From assembly GCA_023213315.1 (NCBI GenBank), contig JAKCPI010000352.1:1-64000 (forward strand): DNA of 64,000 nucleotides, in the 5' to 3' direction. The stretch's first letter is position 1; each line of letters starts with the position of its first letter. The notes under the pieces are model-generated. The model made no database searches and was not told where the DNA came from. It saw nothing but the letters and a program-made list of their open reading frames with translations. Positions 63,195 through 64,000 of the stretch are shown piece after piece. The DNA is from Euborellia annulipes (Eukaryota; Arthropoda; Insecta; Dermaptera; Anisolabididae). The position numbers were made by a program, and so were the translations under genes.

Positions 63195-63797
63195 AAAATC
63201 TGGTGTGACTGGCGCACAGCACACAACTTTCTCTTATCTTCGGAATGGAAAGTTGTGTTCTGTGCTTGTGACACCAAATTTTTCGTGTCTACATATGATT
63301 AGTTTCCTCCGGTATATTAGAATTCAAGACCTTTCCTATGAAGTACAAGAGTAAAGTGTGCTTCAAACAATTTTGAAAGCAAAATGAGAATATACATTTT
63401 AAAGAGCATCTAAAAAATAATTGATTTTTGAATTTTAATCAAAATCAGTGGAGCGAATTTTGAGAAAATTAAAAAAAAAAAACTGAAAAAGTACCTCAGT
63501 AAACTACTAGTACCCTTTGGCCGATTTTGATTAAAAGTTTATTTTCACGCCTCAGGTGGGTGCCAAACTTAAATATAAAATTTCAACTTCCTAGCTCTTT
63601 TCCTTCTTGAGATATTTTGTTTACAGACACACACACACACAGAGAGAAAAACCACTTTTTTTTGGATCCAGGGGACCTCAAAACGTGTATATCCATCAAA
63701 ATCTCGACATCGAATTTGTGACATGAAACCAATACTTTCTCTCTCTTAATATTAACATATAAGTTATATAGAGGTAAGAGAAAGTAAAAATAAATAA
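63195..63797 (-). repeat. Family H copy 22, near complete
   Basis: Hairpin 63197-63285 (AATCTGGTGTGACTGGCGCA; far arm mutated to GTGACACCAAATTTTT), an internal deletion after ATTAGAATTCAAGA, a (CA)n/(GA)n tract near 63627, and the end GAGGTAAGAGAAAGT at 63797. Confidence 0.8.
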
Positions 63798-63920
63798 AAT
63801 TATCGTACATCAAAATGGGCTGATACTTTTAGCAAGTTTCAAGGGTGGTGGGGATTGTTTGAAACACGAATGACGGAATCGATTGATCACACATTCCTTA
63901 AGGAATGCTGGCCGCAGTTT

Positions 63921-64000
63921 CAAGGGCGGATACAAGGGGGGGGGGGTAAAGGGGGTAATTACCCGCCCTCCCCGAGATTCGAAAAAAATACCTTTTTTTC
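63921..64000. mobile_element. CAAGGGCGGAT hAT-type MITE, cut by window end
   Basis: CAAGGGCGGATACAAGGGGG, then GGTAATTACCC and CTCCCCGAGATTC, a longer relative of 52769-52847. The right end lies beyond the window. Confidence 0.55.

Overview
This window is AT-rich, repeat-dense, non-coding DNA from a eukaryote. It is most likely an invertebrate animal, probably an arthropod, although I cannot name the species from sequence alone. Reasons: no operon-like gene packing; tRNA-derived SINEs with A and B boxes; small DNA transposons with clean target duplications; a Penelope-like retroelement fragment; a degraded non-LTR retrotransposon tail; a pogo-type transposase tail; and rolling-circle (Helentron/HINE-like) repeats. 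I recognise no intact host protein-coding gene. Almost every short open frame falls inside a repeat. The three readable protein fragments all belong to transposable elements: a GIY-YIG endonuclease at 17764-17967, a non-LTR reverse-transcriptase tail at 25464-25935, and a PHD-like transposase tail at 58883-59071.

The commonest repeat, called here family H, is about 0.7-0.8 kb and occurs at least 22 times. Read in the orientation I call native, it starts with a short terminal repeat (ACTTTCTCTTACC), carries a (GTCT)n microsatellite, and ends in a long hairpin. Inside that hairpin lies the complement of the start. This resembles the non-autonomous Helentrons (HINE, DINE-1). A second microsatellite-bearing family (D) is scattered through the window. 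A tRNA-derived SINE (family C, about 15 copies) and a GAA-tailed retroposon (family G, 3 copies, two with 16-18 bp duplications) were mobilised by a LINE-type machinery. Two copies of a repeat resembling the 3' half of 5S rRNA are also present.

DNA transposons are mostly hAT-type MITEs with 8-bp duplications that can be read directly (2975-3227, 4575-4847, 15996-16456, 21036-22770, 22333-22742, 29983-31222, 35047-35307, 39572-40323, 47007-47379, 48736-49101, 52769-52847, 57389-59579). There are also a Harbinger-like element (18483-19346) and TA-duplicating mariner/pogo-like elements (5210-5397, 7911-8191, 21409-22263, 58436-59416). Many are nested, so relative insertion order can be read: a hAT element carrying a pogo derivative sits inside an H copy at 57352-60290; H is split by a Penelope-like foldback and a hAT MITE at 45983-47410; a hAT MITE carrying a foldback sits inside another foldback at 15838-16572.

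The most unusual signal is a set of about seventeen hammerhead-ribozyme-like motifs (CUGANGA, a short helix, then GAAA followed by ACGUC-like sequence). Most lie in palindromic elements whose two arms carry the motif on opposite strands. One such motif sits antisense immediately upstream of the Penelope-like endonuclease fragment. This suggests that the foldbacks are Penelope-like elements that have lost their coding part and kept two inverted, ribozyme-bearing ends. The motifs consistently have one extra base between CUGANGA and helix II compared with the textbook hammerhead, so whether they cleave is open. The best-folded are at 33345-33394 and 1521-1571, both on the minus strand.
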